Source: Mesorhizobium onobrychidis
GTDB taxonomy: Bacteria > Pseudomonadota > Alphaproteobacteria > Rhizobiales > Rhizobiaceae
Length of the DNA: 64,000 nt
Assembly: GCF_024707545.1 (NCBI RefSeq)
Contig: NZ_CP062229.1
Span: 1,669,501 to 1,733,500, forward strand
Direction: 5' to 3'
Position numbers and translations under genes: made by a program. Below, piece by piece: positions 63,663 through 64,000 of the stretch. Under the pieces are notes generated by a model. It had not been told where the DNA came from and ran no database searches. It worked only from the letters and a program-made list of their open reading frames with translations. Each line of letters starts with the position of its first letter. The stretch's first letter is position 1.

Positions 63663-64000
63663 GCATCCTCGATACGCTGCTTACCCCCTTCCAGTTCGGC
63701 TTCATGGTCAATGCCCTGATTGTTTCGGTTCTGGTCGCTGTGCCGACTGCGCTGCTCTCCTGCTTCCTCGTTCTCAAGGGCTGGTCGCTGATGGGCGACG
63801 CTATCAGCCACGCCGTCTTTCCCGGCGTGGTCATCGCCTACATCGTTGGATTTCCCTATTCGGTCGGTGCCTTCGCCGCCGGGATGGTCTGCGCTCTCGC
63901 CACCGGCTTCCTCAAGGATAACAGCCGCATCAAGCAGGACACGGTAATGGGCATCGTCTTCTCCGGCATGTTCGGCCTCGGCCTGGTGCTCTACGTAAAG
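63659..64000 (+). CDS. sitD: Manganese ABC transporter permease, second subunit (cut by window end)
   Basis: The first 114 codons only. It is a paralogue of sitC (FLVLKGWSLMGDAISHAVFP, IAYIVGFPYSVGAF) with an ATGA overlap. The remaining part lies beyond the window, so this is a partial gene by truncation of the sequence, not by mutation. Confidence 0.92.
   Translation, partial: MSILDTLLTPFQFGFMVNALIVSVLVAVPTALLSCFLVLKGWSLMGDAISHAVFPGVVIAYIVGFPYSVGAFAAGMVCALATGFLKDNSRIKQDTVMGIVFSGMFGLGLVLYVK

Overview
The window is high-GC and alphaproteobacterial. It is most consistent with a Mesorhizobium-like member of the Rhizobiales. The evidence is the gene repertoire (Entner-Doudoroff cluster zwf-pgl-edd, SitABCD-type manganese importer, many solute ABC transporters, DUF1236 and DUF3606 small proteins) and long GC-rich intergenic palindromes of the kind common in rhizobial genomes. 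No plasmid, phage or rRNA genes are seen.

Layout: (1) 1-5.2 kb starts with tRNA-Thr(GGU), followed directly by a heavily decayed tyrosine integrase, the trace of an old tRNA-targeted island. Then come small stress-type genes (DUF1236, two transglutaminase-like genes of which one is truncated, CsbD, DUF3606) and a BrkB/YihY membrane protein. (2) 5.2-12.6 kb holds a membrane protein, an orphan TadG-TadE-TadE set, a DUF2314-like protein, an SDR, a SAF-domain dehydrogenase and proC, with two intergenic palindromes. (3) 12.6-14.4 kb and 42.5-46.4 kb are two halves of what looks like one exopolysaccharide locus. They hold a truncated O-antigen ligase, a truncated WecG/TagA glycosyltransferase, a frameshifted glycosyltransferase, a flippase with one internal stop, and an intact-looking Wzz/GumC-type chain-length protein. 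(4) Between these halves lie about 28 kb of transport and catabolic modules. The first is an AfuABC-like transporter, predicted to carry sugar phosphates rather than iron, with an inositol-monophosphatase-family enzyme, a histidine phosphatase and a NUDIX protein. The second is a LysR-PrpF/GalD-SsuABC-like-ATP-citrate-lyase-like module. The third is a sugar-acid module with a GntR regulator, a CUT1-type ABC importer, four enolase-superfamily dehydratases and an RraA-like protein.

(5) 46.4-64 kb looks like core chromosome: folD, a GlxA-type regulator, a VWA protein, edd, pgl and zwf (reverse strand), an SDR, an SH3 protein, a gamma-glutamylputrescine oxidase/synthetase pair, a HAD hydrolase and sitABCD (sitD is cut by the window end). 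The putrescine pair is split by a small unit consisting of a four-helix-bundle (23S rRNA intervening-sequence-type) gene bracketed by inverted arrays of the 8-bp unit GGGCAGTA.

The most unusual items are the two-subunit ATP-citrate-lyase-like enzyme, the four-helix-bundle unit and the AfuA-like sugar-phosphate system. The enzyme keeps the phosphohistidine motif but has Asn where the first citrate-synthase-type catalytic His is expected, and carries roughly 300 extra residues; it sits beside a PrpF-family isomerase. All functional statements come from reading motifs and context. No database search was run.
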